A stretch of DNA of 36,217 nt from Planctomycetaceae bacterium. GTDB taxonomy: Bacteria; Planctomycetota; Planctomycetia; Planctomycetales; Planctomycetaceae. The position numbers and the translations under genes were made by a program. Shown here piece after piece: positions 24,540-33,867 of this stretch. The notes under the pieces were generated by a model. It ran no database searches. It was not told where the DNA came from and saw only the letters and a list, made by a program, of their open reading frames with translations. The DNA lies in the NCBI GenBank assembly GCA_028284145.1, contig JANQSH010000017.1:1-36217 (forward strand), read 5' to 3'. Numbering within the stretch: the first letter of the stretch is position 1; each line of letters starts with the position of its first letter.

Positions 24540-27500
24540 TCAGGAACCGGCACCCACCGGTCTGCGTGATCGGCCATTGCTGCGACGTCGATTGGCCGTG
24601 TTCATGAAGCGAAAATGCTCCGCTCCCAACGTTTCGGTCAGTTTGCGGGTGAACTCCGCACTGCAGGAGACGCGCAAGTCACCCGGTGTTGAGAGCGTCG
24701 TACGGATTCGCTGATTCGGTTGATCGGGATGCGTCGAGTCGACAACGATGACGACCTCCGTTCGTCCCGGATGTTCATGCAGTACATTCCGTACGCGAAT
24801 CATGTCGTTCTCCGTGTGCATTCCCTGCTGGAACTTGATCGCCAACTGGTCGGTGAATTCCCTGCTCGCTTCATCGAGGGTGAGCAGTTGATTGACGATC
24901 ACATTCGGTTCGCGACCTCGGCGATCGACCCGGCCTTTCACCATGCAGATATTCTCCGCGACCACCTTGTCGCCCTGCTGTTCGTATTCCTCAGGCCAGA
25001 TGATGCACCGCACCACACCTTTCTCATCTTCAAAATCGAAGTTGGCATAACGGGTGTGCCCATTGCGGCTCGGTTTCTTCGTCGCCGCCTTCTTGATGGA
25101 GGAAATCATCCCCCCCAGCACCACTTCCGCACCATCGTCAAGACTGCTCAGGTCCATCGTGTTGTGCGTCGAGTACATATTGAGGATCGCCGCATGTTCA
25201 TGCAGTGGATGCGACGTTAAATACAACCCGAGTACTTCTTTTTCCGCAGCGAGCTTTTGTTGATGCGTCCAATCTTCCGCCGGAGGCAGCGTATGATCGG
25301 CTTCCTTCTCATGGTCGTCGTCATCACCACCAAACAAACTTTTCTGACCACGCAGCCGATCACGATGAATTGCAGCGGCCCCCTGCACGGCCCGTTCGGC
25401 CACCAGCATGTGCTGAGCACGGTTCGGTCCAAGAGAATCGAGCGCCCCCGCTTTGATCAAAGTTTCCAGCACGCTCTTGTTCAACTGCTTTGGATCAACC
25501 CTTTCCGCAAGATCGTAGATGTTCAGGAACGGACCGTTTACTTCGCGTTCTTCGACGATTGCACCGACCGCCTGCTCACCGACACCCTTAATCGCACCGA
25601 GTCCAAACGTCAGCATCGCATTGCGTTTGTACTCTTCGACCGATTCGGCTTCTTTCTCGTCCGGCACGAAAACACTGAATTCGACATCCGATCGATTCAC
25701 ATCCGGTGGCAGGACTTCGATTTTCATCCTGCGGCAATCGTCGATGTGCTCGGAAATCCGATCGGAACTCTCCATCCCGCAAGAGAGCAACGCGGCCATG
25801 AACTCATTGGGAAAATGTGCCTTCAGGTAGGCCGTCTGGTACGCGACCGCACCATAAGCAGTCGAGTGTGATTTATTGAAACCATAACCAGCGAACTTTT
25901 CGATCAGTTCGAAAATCTCGATTGCCTTCTTTTCGTCGAGATGGTTCTTCTTCGCCCCTTCCACGAACTCCTTTTTGAAGTCGGCAATGATTTTCAATTT
26001 TTTCTTGCTGATCGCCTTGATGCAGCGATACGATGCAGAGAGATCGATCCCCCCCAGCCGATTGAGAATTCGCATCACCTGTTCCTGGTAGACCATCACG
26101 CCGTAGGTTTCTTGCAGCACGTCGTCGATGATCGGGTGTACTTTGGGAATGGGTTTGCGTTTGTGCTTCACATCGACGTAGTCCATCACCATGCCCCCTT
26201 CGAGCGGACCGGGACGGTACAACGCAGAGGTGGCGATGATGTCCAGAAAGCTGTCTGGCTTCATTTTGGTCAGCAGGTCACGCATGCCCCCGCTTTCCAA
26301 CTGGAAGATACCCTTGGTTTCCCCGCGTTGCAGCAGGGCAAATGTTTCCGAATCATCCAACGGCAGTTTGATCGGATCGATTTCGATGCCACAATGTTTT
26401 TTGACATTCTTGACCGCCTTGTCGAGAATCGTGAGATTCCGCAGTCCGAGAAAATCCATCTTGAGCAGACCCACCATCTCGACTGTTGGGCCGTCCCACT
26501 GTGTGATGATGTCGTCTTTACCGGTGATCTTCTGCAGCGGCACACGACTATCGAGTGGCTGGTCGGCCACCACGACACCGGCGGCATGTGTGCCGGCACT
26601 GCGGGCCAGGTTTTCGATTCGCCGGGCAATGTCATACATCTCTTTGATCTGCGGATCCTGATTGTAGGCGTCCTGTAGTTCCGCACTTTCTTTCATTGCA
26701 TCATCGAGCGAAATGTTGAGCGTCTCCGGGACCATCCTGCAGATTTCATCGACACGTGGCAGTGGGATGTTCAACACGCGGCTGACATCGCGGATCGCCG
26801 CCTTCGCCTTCAATGTGCCGAAGGTTCCGATTTGCGCGACGTTCGTCTCGCCATATGTCTGCTTGGTGTAATCGATCACCATCTGTCGGCGATCTCGACA
26901 AAAGTCGATATCGATATCGGGTGGTTCCGAACGGCTGGGGTCCAGAAACCGCTCAAACAGCAGGTCGTATTCCAGCGGGCAGACATTGCTGAAACCGAGC
27001 AAATAAGCGACGATCGCTCCGCAGGCCGAACCACGCGCCTGGCAGGGGATATCTTTCTCCATCGCAAAGCGGACGAAATCCCACACGATGAGAAAATAGC
27101 TGGAGTAACCCATGCGGTCGATAATGCCCAATTCGTGGTCCAGCCGCTCGCGATGCGTGTCAGTTACATCGTCGCCATATCGCCAGATGAGCCGTTCCTC
27201 GCACAATTCCCGCAGGTATTCGGTATCGGTTTTGTTGTCCGGCGGCAGGAAGACCGGGTAGTGCTTTTGATCCAGATCCAGATCAATATCGACCCGATCG
27301 GCAATCTCCTGCGACATGGCGCAGGCCTCTTCGTGATCGGGGAACGCGGCGTACATCTCTTCCGGTGTCCGCACGTAGAACTGATCCCCCGTCATCTTCA
27401 TCCGCTTTTCGTCGGCGCGTGTCGTTCGCGTGTTCACGCAAAGCAGCACGTCGTGTGCAGCGGCATCTTCACGGTTCAGATAGTGCGCGTCATTCGTCGC

Positions 27501-28109
27501 CACCAGCGGCAGTCCTTTGGCATTTGCCAGATCAACCGTCCCTTCGGCGCAAAGGTCCTGAATCTCGGTCCCACAATTCTGAATCTCCATATACAGTCGA
27601 TCGCCAAATACGCTGCCGTACCAGTCGACCAGATCTGCCGCCTTGTCCATGTCCTGAGCAAGAATCAAATTCGACAGTTCACTCGATGCACAACCAGAAA
27701 GGCAGATTAACCCTTCGCTGTGTGCTTCGAGCGTTTCTTTGTCGATTCGTGGTTTGTAATAGAATCCCTCAAGGAAACCGATCGACGAAAGTTTGACGAG
27801 ATTCTCAAACCCTTGCCGATTCATGGCGAGTAACGTCAGGTGATAACTCGCCTCTTTCATCCTCGCAGCTTTTTTCTCGTGTCGATCTCCCGGCGCAACG
27901 TACGCTTCAAAACCGAGAATTGGTTTGACATCCGAGCCACGACAGGTGTTATAGAATTCCATCGCGCCGTAAAGATTGCCGTGGTCGGTGATGGCGATCG
28001 AATTCATTCCCGACTCTTTCACCTTGTTGACCAGAGCCGGGATTTTATTCGCACCATCCAGCAAACTGTAATGCGTGTGACAATGAAGATGTGCAAAGGG
28101 GCGGGACAT
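24540..28109 (-). CDS. dnaE: DnaE, DNA polymerase III alpha subunit
   Basis: A 1189-residue replicative polymerase, full length for the DnaE1 type. The N-terminal PHP domain begins FAHLHCHTHYSLLDGA (residues about 5-20) and keeps its metal-binding His residues. The polymerase active site has RGSACG (359-364) and PDIDIDF (397-403) with the catalytic aspartates. A fingers/beta-binding region, helix-hairpin-helix (GVGEQAVGAIVEER) and a C-terminal OB fold (VVLGGMISSIKKAATKK) follow. ATG 28109 was chosen over 28169 because AAGGA stands five bases upstream and the PHP domain starts there. It appears to be the first gene of a leftward unit including the Rieske gene. Confidence 0.97.
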   Translation of the reverse strand: MSRPFAHLHCHTHYSLLDGANKIPALVNKVKESGMNSIAITDHGNLYGAMEFYNTCRGSDVKPILGFEAYVAPGDRHEKKAARMKEASYHLTLLAMNRQGFENLVKLSSIGFLEGFYYKPRIDKETLEAHSEGLICLSGCASSELSNLILAQDMDKAADLVDWYGSVFGDRLYMEIQNCGTEIQDLCAEGTVDLANAKGLPLVATNDAHYLNREDAAAHDVLLCVNTRTTRADEKRMKMTGDQFYVRTPEEMYAAFPDHEEACAMSQEIADRVDIDLDLDQKHYPVFLPPDNKTDTEYLRELCEERLIWRYGDDVTDTHRERLDHELGIIDRMGYSSYFLIVWDFVRFAMEKDIPCQARGSACGAIVAYLLGFSNVCPLEYDLLFERFLDPSRSEPPDIDIDFCRDRRQMVIDYTKQTYGETNVAQIGTFGTLKAKAAIRDVSRVLNIPLPRVDEICRMVPETLNISLDDAMKESAELQDAYNQDPQIKEMYDIARRIENLARSAGTHAAGVVVADQPLDSRVPLQKITGKDDIITQWDGPTVEMVGLLKMDFLGLRNLTILDKAVKNVKKHCGIEIDPIKLPLDDSETFALLQRGETKGIFQLESGGMRDLLTKMKPDSFLDIIATSALYRPGPLEGGMVMDYVDVKHKRKPIPKVHPIIDDVLQETYGVMVYQEQVMRILNRLGGIDLSASYRCIKAISKKKLKIIADFKKEFVEGAKKNHLDEKKAIEIFELIEKFAGYGFNKSHSTAYGAVAYQTAYLKAHFPNEFMAALLSCGMESSDRISEHIDDCRRMKIEVLPPDVNRSDVEFSVFVPDEKEAESVEEYKRNAMLTFGLGAIKGVGEQAVGAIVEEREVNGPFLNIYDLAERVDPKQLNKSVLETLIKAGALDSLGPNRAQHMLVAERAVQGAAAIHRDRLRGQKSLFGGDDDDHEKEADHTLPPAEDWTHQQKLAAEKEVLGLYLTSHPLHEHAAILNMYSTHNTMDLSSLDDGAEVVLGGMISSIKKAATKKPSRNGHTRYANFDFEDEKGVVRCIIWPEEYEQQGDKVVAENICMVKGRVDRRGREPNVIVNQLLTLDEASREFTDQLAIKFQQGMHTENDMIRVRNVLHEHPGRTEVVIVVDSTHPDQPNQRIRTTLSTPGDLRVSCSAEFTRKLTETLGAEHFRFMNTANRRRSNGRSRRPVGAGS

Positions 28110-28485
28110 GTCGATCCTTCTTTCCGCCGTGCGCAGATTCGCGTTAATAGCGGAGTGTCGTCGAGTCAAGGAGTTTCCAACTGTGGCCGGGGTGAGGTGC
28201 GTTACCGCCGGATGCTCGAGGCCACCGTGCCGAAGCGTTCATTGTACCACCGGATTCCTGCCTCGTCGACCGGCGGAAATAAAGGAGCAATCGAACATGT
28301 CCTTATTTTCGTGCGTGGAAGTTAATATCGGGACGTTAGAGCAGTTTACTTCTGGTGTGACGTCTCTGGCTCGCGAGAGCGTGTGTTTGTTGGCCGAACG
28401 GCATCCGTCGCGGCACGGGAAAGCGTAATACGCTTTAACTTTGTTGATTATATTATAGCGCCACCTGCGGTGGTTGGTAGCGGTT
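28110..28485. other. Intergenic region upstream of dnaE with repeat A
   Basis: 376 bp holding the dnaE promoter region and repeat A copy 3. A plus-strand frame at 28297 (ATG with AAAGGAG ten bases upstream) encodes only 43 residues, and its last two-thirds are repeat A; it may be the start of a gene cut by the repeat. A small stem CCACCtgcGGTGG lies near 28462-28474. Confidence 0.45.
28337..28437 (+). repeat. Repeat family A, copy 3 (complete, about 101 bp)
   Basis: TAGAGCAGTTTACTTCTGGT ... AAAGCGTAATACGCTTTA. This is the uninterrupted copy that shows the full structure of the family. Terminal inverted repeats are imperfect (9 of 13 positions). Confidence 0.8.
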
Positions 28486-29421
28486 TCATTCGAGCGCTTT
28501 CCGCAATGCGTCTGCCATGCGATCCTGGCATTCGCGGGCAACGTTGTACAACTTTGTCCGTCGGGTGAAGCCATGAATCATCGTGTCGTAGTGAACCCGT
28601 TCCACCGGCACTCCGGCTTCCTGCAATGCCTCGGCATACAGTTGTCCTTCATCCCTTAGCGGATCATATTCCGCCGTGATGAGCATCGCTGGCGGCAATT
28701 CTGCATGAGACTCCGCCCGCAAAGGCGCAACGTAAGGATGCGTGCGATCCGCCTCGTTTGGCACGTGTCGTTGCCAGCACCACTCGATGTCGCGCGTTCG
28801 CAGATGATAGCCTTCGCTGTTTTCCACATAAGATGGCCGTGTCAAATCCGAATCAGTCATTGGATAGATCAGCAGTTGAAACGCAATGTTCGGACCACCA
28901 CGATCGCGGGCCATCAAGGTGGTCACGGCTGCCAGATTCCCCCCGGCACTGTCACCACCCACCGCCACTTTGGTCGGATCGATCCCCAACTCATCCGCAT
29001 TCGAGACGATCCAGTTCAAGGCGGCGTAGCAATCCTCAGCCGGGGTGGGAAACGGATGCTCCGGCGCGAGACGGTAATCGACCGTGGCAATCACGACATC
29101 AGATTTGTTCGCCAGATTCCGACAGAAAACGTCGTGCGTGTCGATACTCCCCAGCACCCAGCCGCCTCCATGACAGTACATCAGCACCGGGGCATCAGAG
29201 CGATCGTGCGGACGAATCACACGAACAACAATCTCGCCACCGTCGACGGGAATTTGATAGTCGACTGAACTGTGAACGTCGACATCCTCGGCGACCTCTT
29301 CGATCGTCGCATTCATTTGCCGCCGTGCCGTCTCAACCGATACATCGCTCATATAGCGGGTGTGGCCAGAGTCCATCTGATCGAGAATAGCTTGAACCTG
29401 CGGGTCAACGGGCATGATCAT
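28486..29421 (-). CDS. Alpha/beta-hydrolase, hormone-sensitive-lipase (family IV) esterase
   Basis: A 311-residue cytoplasmic esterase or lipase. The oxyanion-hole motif HGGGWVLG (about 84-91) and the nucleophile elbow GDSAGG (about 155-160, Ser in the centre) define the HSL/family IV group. The acid is probably the Asp in EYDPLRDEG and the histidine that in MIHGF. The N-terminal ~60 residues form the usual helical cap. Such enzymes hydrolyse short-chain acyl esters; the natural substrate cannot be told. Two in-frame starts, ATG 29421 and ATG 29415, are equally possible and neither has a strong RBS. Stands alone between a repeat and a divergent UbiD gene. Confidence 0.93.
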   Translation of the reverse strand: MIMPVDPQVQAILDQMDSGHTRYMSDVSVETARRQMNATIEEVAEDVDVHSSVDYQIPVDGGEIVVRVIRPHDRSDAPVLMYCHGGGWVLGSIDTHDVFCRNLANKSDVVIATVDYRLAPEHPFPTPAEDCYAALNWIVSNADELGIDPTKVAVGGDSAGGNLAAVTTLMARDRGGPNIAFQLLIYPMTDSDLTRPSYVENSEGYHLRTRDIEWCWQRHVPNEADRTHPYVAPLRAESHAELPPAMLITAEYDPLRDEGQLYAEALQEAGVPVERVHYDTMIHGFTRRTKLYNVARECQDRMADALRKALE

Positions 29422-29862
29422 TTCAATCTAAAAAAACACGTAGTGAACGGTGTGCTCGTTACGTTGTGCAAGACTTCGTTTGTGCAATTCTGTTTTCCAT
29501 CGCGAAATACGCCAGACACACGAAAGAGGGAAAAAGATTCAGACAGGATGAACAGGAGGGAACAATCCTGTAAATTCTGTCAAAATAATTTCCCCGGCAT
29601 GATCACTGACGCACTTGAATACTGTGAACTCGATAACGGGTTTGCGGTCGAGGAGCCGATACACGAGCAAACGGATCACGTTACAGTCTACACGCGAAAC
29701 TCTGACCGACTAGGCAGTACGGACTTTTATCTGTGGCGGCTTACGCCCCATCTGGAACGATAATAACCGATCGAAAGACGCCACACTTATTCGTTTGTCG
29801 CTATATAATCACGCAACACCAGCATTGCGACAGAGCGCTTTGCAACAGTGCAGGAATAACCA
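29422..29862. other. Divergent intergenic region with repeat C and a possible promoter
   Basis: 441 bp between the esterase and UbiD-family genes. Contains repeat C copy 1. An AT-rich TATATAAT at about 29802-29809 could be a -10 element for the UbiD gene, but no matching -35 was found. AGGA seven bases before ATG 29863 is the UbiD RBS. No coding sequence is supported. Confidence 0.4.
29720..29744 (+). repeat. Repeat family C, copy 1
   Basis: CGGACTTTTATCTGTGGCGG and the five bases after it (25 bp) are identical to the last 25 bases of the window (36193-36217). It continues into GCC and beyond, but the partner is cut by the window edge. Confidence 0.7.
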
Positions 29863-31734
29863 ATGGGATATCGAAACCTGCGGGAATGCATCAACGATCT
29901 GGAACGGACGGGGCAGTTGCTCCGCATCGAAACGGAAGTCGATGCGCATCTCGAAGCGGCGGAAATTCAACGCCGGGTGTATGCTGCGGGCGGGCCCGCG
30001 CTGTTTTTCGCCAATGTGAAAGACTGCCGCTTTCCGATGGTGAGCAATCTGTTCGGGACCAGAGAGCGAACCTGGTTTCTGTTTCGCGATGCGATCGAAG
30101 CGGTTAAGAATCTGATCCAACTTAAACTCGATCCCTCCGACTTCTGGAAAGATCCGTGGCGGTTTCGCAATGTTCTGCGCCCGTTGTGGTCGATGCGACC
30201 CAGGAAAAAGTCACGCGGACCGTTGATCGCCAACGAAACAACCATCGATCAACTGCCGCAGTTGCAGAGCTGGCCCGACGATGGCGGGGCGTTCATCACA
30301 CTGCCGCTTGTCTACTCGGAACATGCCGGGCGCAGCGGGTTGATGGCGTCGAACCTCGGCATGTATCGCGTGCAGATTTCCGGCGGCGAATACGAGCCGA
30401 ACAAACAGGTCGGGCTGCATTATCAGATTCACCGCACCATCGGCGTGCATCATGCGGCGGCGATTGAACGCGGAGTTCCATTTCGTGTGAACATCTTCGT
30501 TGGCGGTTCTCCTGCCATGAATCTGGCAGCCGTGATGCCTTTGCCCGAAAACATCTCGGAACTGACTTTTGCCGGGGCATTGGGGCGAAATCGAATCCCG
30601 ATGATCCATCTGCCGAATCAACTTCCGCCGAATCAACTTCCACTGTATGGCGAGGCCGATTTTTGCATCTCTGGAATTGTCGATCCGGAGAAGACGTTAC
30701 CGGAAGGACCGTTTGGCGATCATCTGGGGTATTATAGTCTGGTTCACGACTTCCCGGTCCTGAACGTCGAGCGTGTGTATCACCGCGATGACGCCATCTG
30801 GCCATTTACGGTTGTTGGGCGACCGCCACAGGAAGACACTTCTTTTGGCGCGATCATTCACGAACTGACAGGGCCAGCGATTCCGGCTGTCATTCCCGGC
30901 GTGCACGAAGTTCACGCGGTCGATGCCGCCGGAGTCCATCCGCTGTTGCTGGCAATCGGCAGCGAGCGGTATGTTCCCTATGCCGAGACGCGCAAGCCGC
31001 AGGAATTGCTGACTGCCGCCAACGCGATTCTTGGTCAGGGCCAATTGTCGCTGGCGAAGTATCTGTTCATCGTGGCGAAGGAAGATAATCCCGAATTGGA
31101 TGGACACGACATCCCGGCGATGTTCCGCCATTTACTGGAGCGAATCAACTCGACGACTGACATTCACTTTCAAACACAGACGACAATCGACACGCTCGAT
31201 TATTCGGGTAGCGGGTTTAACGCAGGTTCGAAGGTGGTATTCGCCGCTGCCGGTCCGCCACGTCGGGAACTCGCCAACGAGATACCCGTCGACTTCTGGC
31301 TGCCCGATGGATTCGGTGCTCCGCGAATTGCCATGCCGGGCGTCATTGCCGTGCAAGCTCCCCTCTTTGCCCGGCACGATGCAGAATGGGAACCGGCTGC
31401 GAAACGATTCTGCGACGAGATGCACGAGCGATTCGGATTATCAAACGTTTTGAATAGTGCCCCGCTGATTGTCCTCGTGGATGACAGTGAGTTCGCCGCA
31501 CGCACGCTGAACAATTTTTTATGGGTCACGTTCACACGGTCCAATCCGGCCAGCGATATTTACGGAATTGGCGCAACGAATTATCGCAAGCATTGGGGAT
31601 GCAGCGGGCCGATTGTGATCGACGCGCGGATCAAGCCCCACCATGCCCCCCCATTGGTGGAAGACCCCGCAGTCACGAAGCAGGTGGACAAACTTTTCGC
31701 GTCAACGGGACCATTGGCCGGAATCGAGACGTAA
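29863..31734 (+). CDS. UbiD-family (prFMN-dependent) decarboxylase
   Basis: A 623-residue protein of the UbiD family, which (de)carboxylates aromatic or alpha,beta-unsaturated acids using prenylated FMN. Family segments are NLGMYRVQ (cofactor-site strand), YQIHRTIGVHH, EGPFGDHLGYYS (active-site region) and FVGGSPAM. It is longer than E. coli UbiD (about 500 residues), as are many planctomycete members, because of the C-terminal region. The prFMN-making partner UbiX is not in the window, and no quinone gene is adjacent, so a role in ubiquinone or menaquinone synthesis is not established and no symbol is given. PNQLPPNQLP (codons 250-259) comes from a perfect 15-bp duplication. ATG 29863 has AGGA upstream. 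Confidence 0.92.
   Translation: MGYRNLRECINDLERTGQLLRIETEVDAHLEAAEIQRRVYAAGGPALFFANVKDCRFPMVSNLFGTRERTWFLFRDAIEAVKNLIQLKLDPSDFWKDPWRFRNVLRPLWSMRPRKKSRGPLIANETTIDQLPQLQSWPDDGGAFITLPLVYSEHAGRSGLMASNLGMYRVQISGGEYEPNKQVGLHYQIHRTIGVHHAAAIERGVPFRVNIFVGGSPAMNLAAVMPLPENISELTFAGALGRNRIPMIHLPNQLPPNQLPLYGEADFCISGIVDPEKTLPEGPFGDHLGYYSLVHDFPVLNVERVYHRDDAIWPFTVVGRPPQEDTSFGAIIHELTGPAIPAVIPGVHEVHAVDAAGVHPLLLAIGSERYVPYAETRKPQELLTAANAILGQGQLSLAKYLFIVAKEDNPELDGHDIPAMFRHLLERINSTTDIHFQTQTTIDTLDYSGSGFNAGSKVVFAAAGPPRRELANEIPVDFWLPDGFGAPRIAMPGVIAVQAPLFARHDAEWEPAAKRFCDEMHERFGLSNVLNSAPLIVLVDDSEFAARTLNNFLWVTFTRSNPASDIYGIGATNYRKHWGCSGPIVIDARIKPHHAPPLVEDPAVTKQVDKLFASTGPLAGIET
30612..30641 (+). repeat. Perfect 15-bp tandem duplication in the UbiD-family gene
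   Basis: GCCGAATCAACTTCC occurs twice head to tail, adding five in-frame residues (PNQLP). Confidence 0.8.
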
Positions 31735-32037
31735 GTCTGCCACACCAGATTCGCCTGTCGCCGAATCGTCACGTTCATGTTTCAGCAGGATGGTTTCCAC
31801 TGTGCTTTACTCGACAGCTTCTCCCATCCCGTCCAATTTTCTGTCATTTGACAGACGGGAGGAGGCCTCTGGCCTGCAATCGATTCTTATCGAGGGAATC
31901 CTCTGTTTGGTGAAAACTGTTATAAGTTCCTCATCGTTATGCCAGCAGAATCAATTTATTATACTGCGATTGGCCTTTCTTGATTTCGATTTCCCGGCAC
32001 GCGGGGCGTGCCCTGCACCAATTGCCTGGAACACGCT
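31735..32037. other. Intergenic region between UbiD-family gene and mazG, with a hairpin
   Basis: 303 bp. A stem TCCCGTC/GACGGGA (31827-31833 and 31854-31860) encloses a smaller CTGTC/GACAG stem; it could end UbiD transcription but has no T-run. An AT-rich TTATTATACT near 31955-31964 is a possible -10 for mazG. Confidence 0.35.
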
Positions 32038-32979
32038 ATGAGCAATTCACCTGCAGAGAGCAATTTACCCACAGACTCTCTTTCCGCATCCGCCACAAGG
32101 CGGCCCATTCCTGGCACACCGCCAGATCCGGCCGAGATGGACCCCGCCTTTCGTCGACTGTATGAAGTGATTGCCAGGTTGAGATCTGATGAGGGGTGCC
32201 CGTGGGATCGGGAACAGACCCTGGAGACGATCAAGTCGTACACCCTGGAAGAGACATATGAATTGCTCGAGGCGATTGATTCCGGGGATGATGAGGCAAT
32301 CGTCGAAGAGTTGGGCGACGTGCTGCTGCAGGTTCTGCTCGATGCTCAGATTGGTGCGGACGAAGGACGGTTTTCTCTACTCGATGTCGTCAATGTGCTG
32401 ACGAAAAAACTGATCGATCGCCATCCCCATGTCTTCGGCGAAGTGGTCGCAGAAACACCCGGCGAAGTCGTCCGCAATTGGGACGCTGTCAAGCAGGAGG
32501 AAAAACAGCGTGATTCGATTTTTGAAGGCATTCCGACCGCCTTACCACAACTGGCCCGGGCCATGAGGATCACTCACAAGGCAGCCAGGGTCGGTTACGA
32601 CTTTCCCCACCGAGCGATGCTGTTCGACAAACTGCGGGAAGAAATCGATGAATTATCCAGGGAACTTTACCCTGCGGGTGACATGCCCGATATTCCCGCT
32701 GACACCAACATGCCTCCGGTGCAAGATGAGGCAGTCGACGATGCCGAACGGCAATCGCGAATTGAAAGTGAGTTGGGCGATGTGCTGTTCGTGTTGGCGA
32801 ATATCGCCCGTCGTTGGAAAGTGAATCCTGAAGAAGCCCTTCGCAAAAGCAACGAGAAATTTCAACGCCGGTTTCAACATGTTGAAACCGGTTTGAAATC
32901 GCAGCACGTCGACCTGCGTGACGCTACACTGCCTCAGTTGGAGAAACTGTATCAGGAAGCGAAAAGGCAGGGGAAGTGA
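32038..32979 (+). CDS. mazG: MazG, nucleoside triphosphate pyrophosphohydrolase
   Basis: A 313-residue, two-domain all-alpha NTP pyrophosphatase that hydrolyses (d)NTPs to monophosphates and PPi, a housecleaning enzyme. The first MazG domain has [19 protein letters not shown] and [14 protein letters not shown], the Glu/Asp metal-binding set (EExxE and ExxD). The second has [18 protein letters not shown] with an acidic insertion before it ([11 protein letters not shown]). The domain order matches E. coli MazG (263 residues); extra length is a Ser/Pro-rich N-terminus and the insertion. ATG 32038 was chosen over 32008 because the upstream codons ([10 protein letters not shown]) have no family match. 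Confidence 0.94.
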   Translation: MSNSPAESNLPTDSLSASATRRPIPGTPPDPAEMDPAFRRLYEVIARLRSDEGCPWDREQTLETIKSYTLEETYELLEAIDSGDDEAIVEELGDVLLQVLLDAQIGADEGRFSLLDVVNVLTKKLIDRHPHVFGEVVAETPGEVVRNWDAVKQEEKQRDSIFEGIPTALPQLARAMRITHKAARVGYDFPHRAMLFDKLREEIDELSRELYPAGDMPDIPADTNMPPVQDEAVDDAERQSRIESELGDVLFVLANIARRWKVNPEEALRKSNEKFQRRFQHVETGLKSQHVDLRDATLPQLEKLYQEAKRQGK

Positions 32980-33018
32980 TGTCCCGGGGTGTGGCACCCG
33001 AAAAACCTGTCCTTTTTT

Positions 33019-33109
33019 TAGAGCAGTTTACCTTTTTTCGCTCGTGGGAGCCTATTGTAGATAGGCTAAACAGCGTCCATCGCGCCACGGAAGAGCGTAA
33101 CACGCTCTA
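33019..33109 (+). repeat. Repeat family A, copy 4 (internally divergent)
   Basis: TAGAGCAGTTTACC at the left and GGAAGAGCGTAACACGCTCTA at the right match the other copies. The GGTGTGACGTCTCTGG block is missing and the centre is replaced by a small palindrome (GCCTATtgtagATAGGC, 33050-33066). Here the TAGAGC/GCTCTA ends are a perfect 6-bp inverted repeat. Confidence 0.75.
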
Positions 33110-33119
33110 GCGTTACAGT

Positions 33120-33171
33120 ATTCGCGCATCGCAGTAGCAGTCAGCATTCGCGCATCGCAGTAGCAGTCAGC
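33120..33171 (+). repeat. 26-bp tandem repeat, two copies
   Basis: The unit starting ATTCGCGCATCGCAGTAGCA is repeated exactly (33120-33145, 33146-33171), directly after repeat A copy 4. Confidence 0.9.
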
Positions 33172-33339
33172 AAATGTCTGATGCCTTGCTCTGGACAAAC
33201 CGTCGTTCCAACAAGCCCTGCTGCGCGATATAAAGCGTGGCACCGAAAAATTTTGAAAAAGTGGCCCGACCGACTTGTATGACCGGGTGCCGAAGGCGCA
33301 AGCGGAATGTGATATCGGGTCGAGTCAGTAATCCGTCAC

Positions 33340-33412
33340 TCCCCAGAAAGTGGGAATCCGTCCTTCCATTCTCTGGATACCCGCCTGCGCGGGTATGGCT
33401 TGTCCTTCCTGG
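33340..33412 (+). repeat. REP-like palindromic element
   Basis: ATACCCGCctgcGCGGGTAT (33377-33396) forms an 8-bp stem; flanking GTGGGAATCC resembles the widespread bacterial repeat whose core is CCCGCCTGCGCGGG. Only one copy is in the window, so the repeat nature is from general knowledge of this motif. Confidence 0.5.
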
Positions 33413-33480
33413 TATAACTTGCTTCGAGACTGCGTGTCGCTTTCGAGACTGTTTTCAATCAACAGAAAAATGGGTGGGCG

Positions 33481-33534
33481 CACCTGAGTCATCCGATAAT
33501 GGGATTTCCCATAGCTGCGTTGCCACGCAACACT
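33481..33534 (-). repeat. Repeat family D, copy 2 (contiguous)
   Basis: On the minus strand: TTGCGTGGCAACGCAGCTAT, then GGGAAATCCCATTATCGGAT, then GACTCAGGTG. It matches both halves of the split copy at 1514-1640 with no insertion. It contains GGGAAATCCC, a perfect palindrome at the point where copy 1 is split. Confidence 0.7.
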
Positions 33535-33774
33535 GTGTTCAATGTTCACTCCGTGACACGCAGTGGGCGCCCCAGTGTGATGCTCTGCGGATCATGAAAC
33601 ACCTGCATGTCGTAAGGTGTTGAAGTTTGGCAGGTTGCGTTCAGAGATGTGCAAATCGGGCGACCAGACAGGAGGCCATAAAACCGATATAACCGGAAAA
33701 CTTTACCAAACCTGCTGATGCCTGCCAGCCGGTATGACCGATACAACCGATGATGGCATGGATGCCAGCTTTTC

Positions 33775-33817
33775 GCCCAATGCGCGACACGGACGTCTTC
33801 CGCATTGGGCCTCTTTT
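33775..33817 (+). terminator. Long hairpin with T-rich tail upstream of the DUF11 gene
   Basis: GCCCAATGCG (33775-33784) pairs perfectly with CGCATTGGGC (33801-33810) over 10 bp with a 16-nt loop, followed by CTCTTTT. It looks like an intrinsic terminator, yet it lies about 50 bp before the DUF11 start with no gene ending nearby, so leader attenuation or a protective 5' structure is possible. Upstream, CCGATATAACCG (33681-33692) and CCGATACAACCGAT (33739-33752) are related motifs. Confidence 0.55.
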
Positions 33818-33867
33818 GAAATCACATTCGTGAACTGTTCGGCAGAATTTGCGAGAAGGAGTTTGGG

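Larger units (their letters stand above)
32980..33867. other. Repeat-rich intergenic region (888 bp)
   Basis: No supported gene. It contains repeat A copy 4, a 26-bp tandem repeat, a REP-like hairpin, repeat D copy 2 and a long hairpin just before the DUF11 gene, all listed separately. Part of it (33421-33460) also shows TTCGAGACTG/TTTCGAGACTG, an imperfect local duplication. Confidence 0.6.

Noticed and set aside
25257..28325. Several plus-strand frames of 100-290 codons opposite dnaE
   Set aside because: Antisense shadows of a clearly conserved gene; no domains of their own.
33120..33171. Two-unit tandem repeat as a CRISPR start
   Set aside because: Units are directly adjacent with no spacers and no cas genes nearby.
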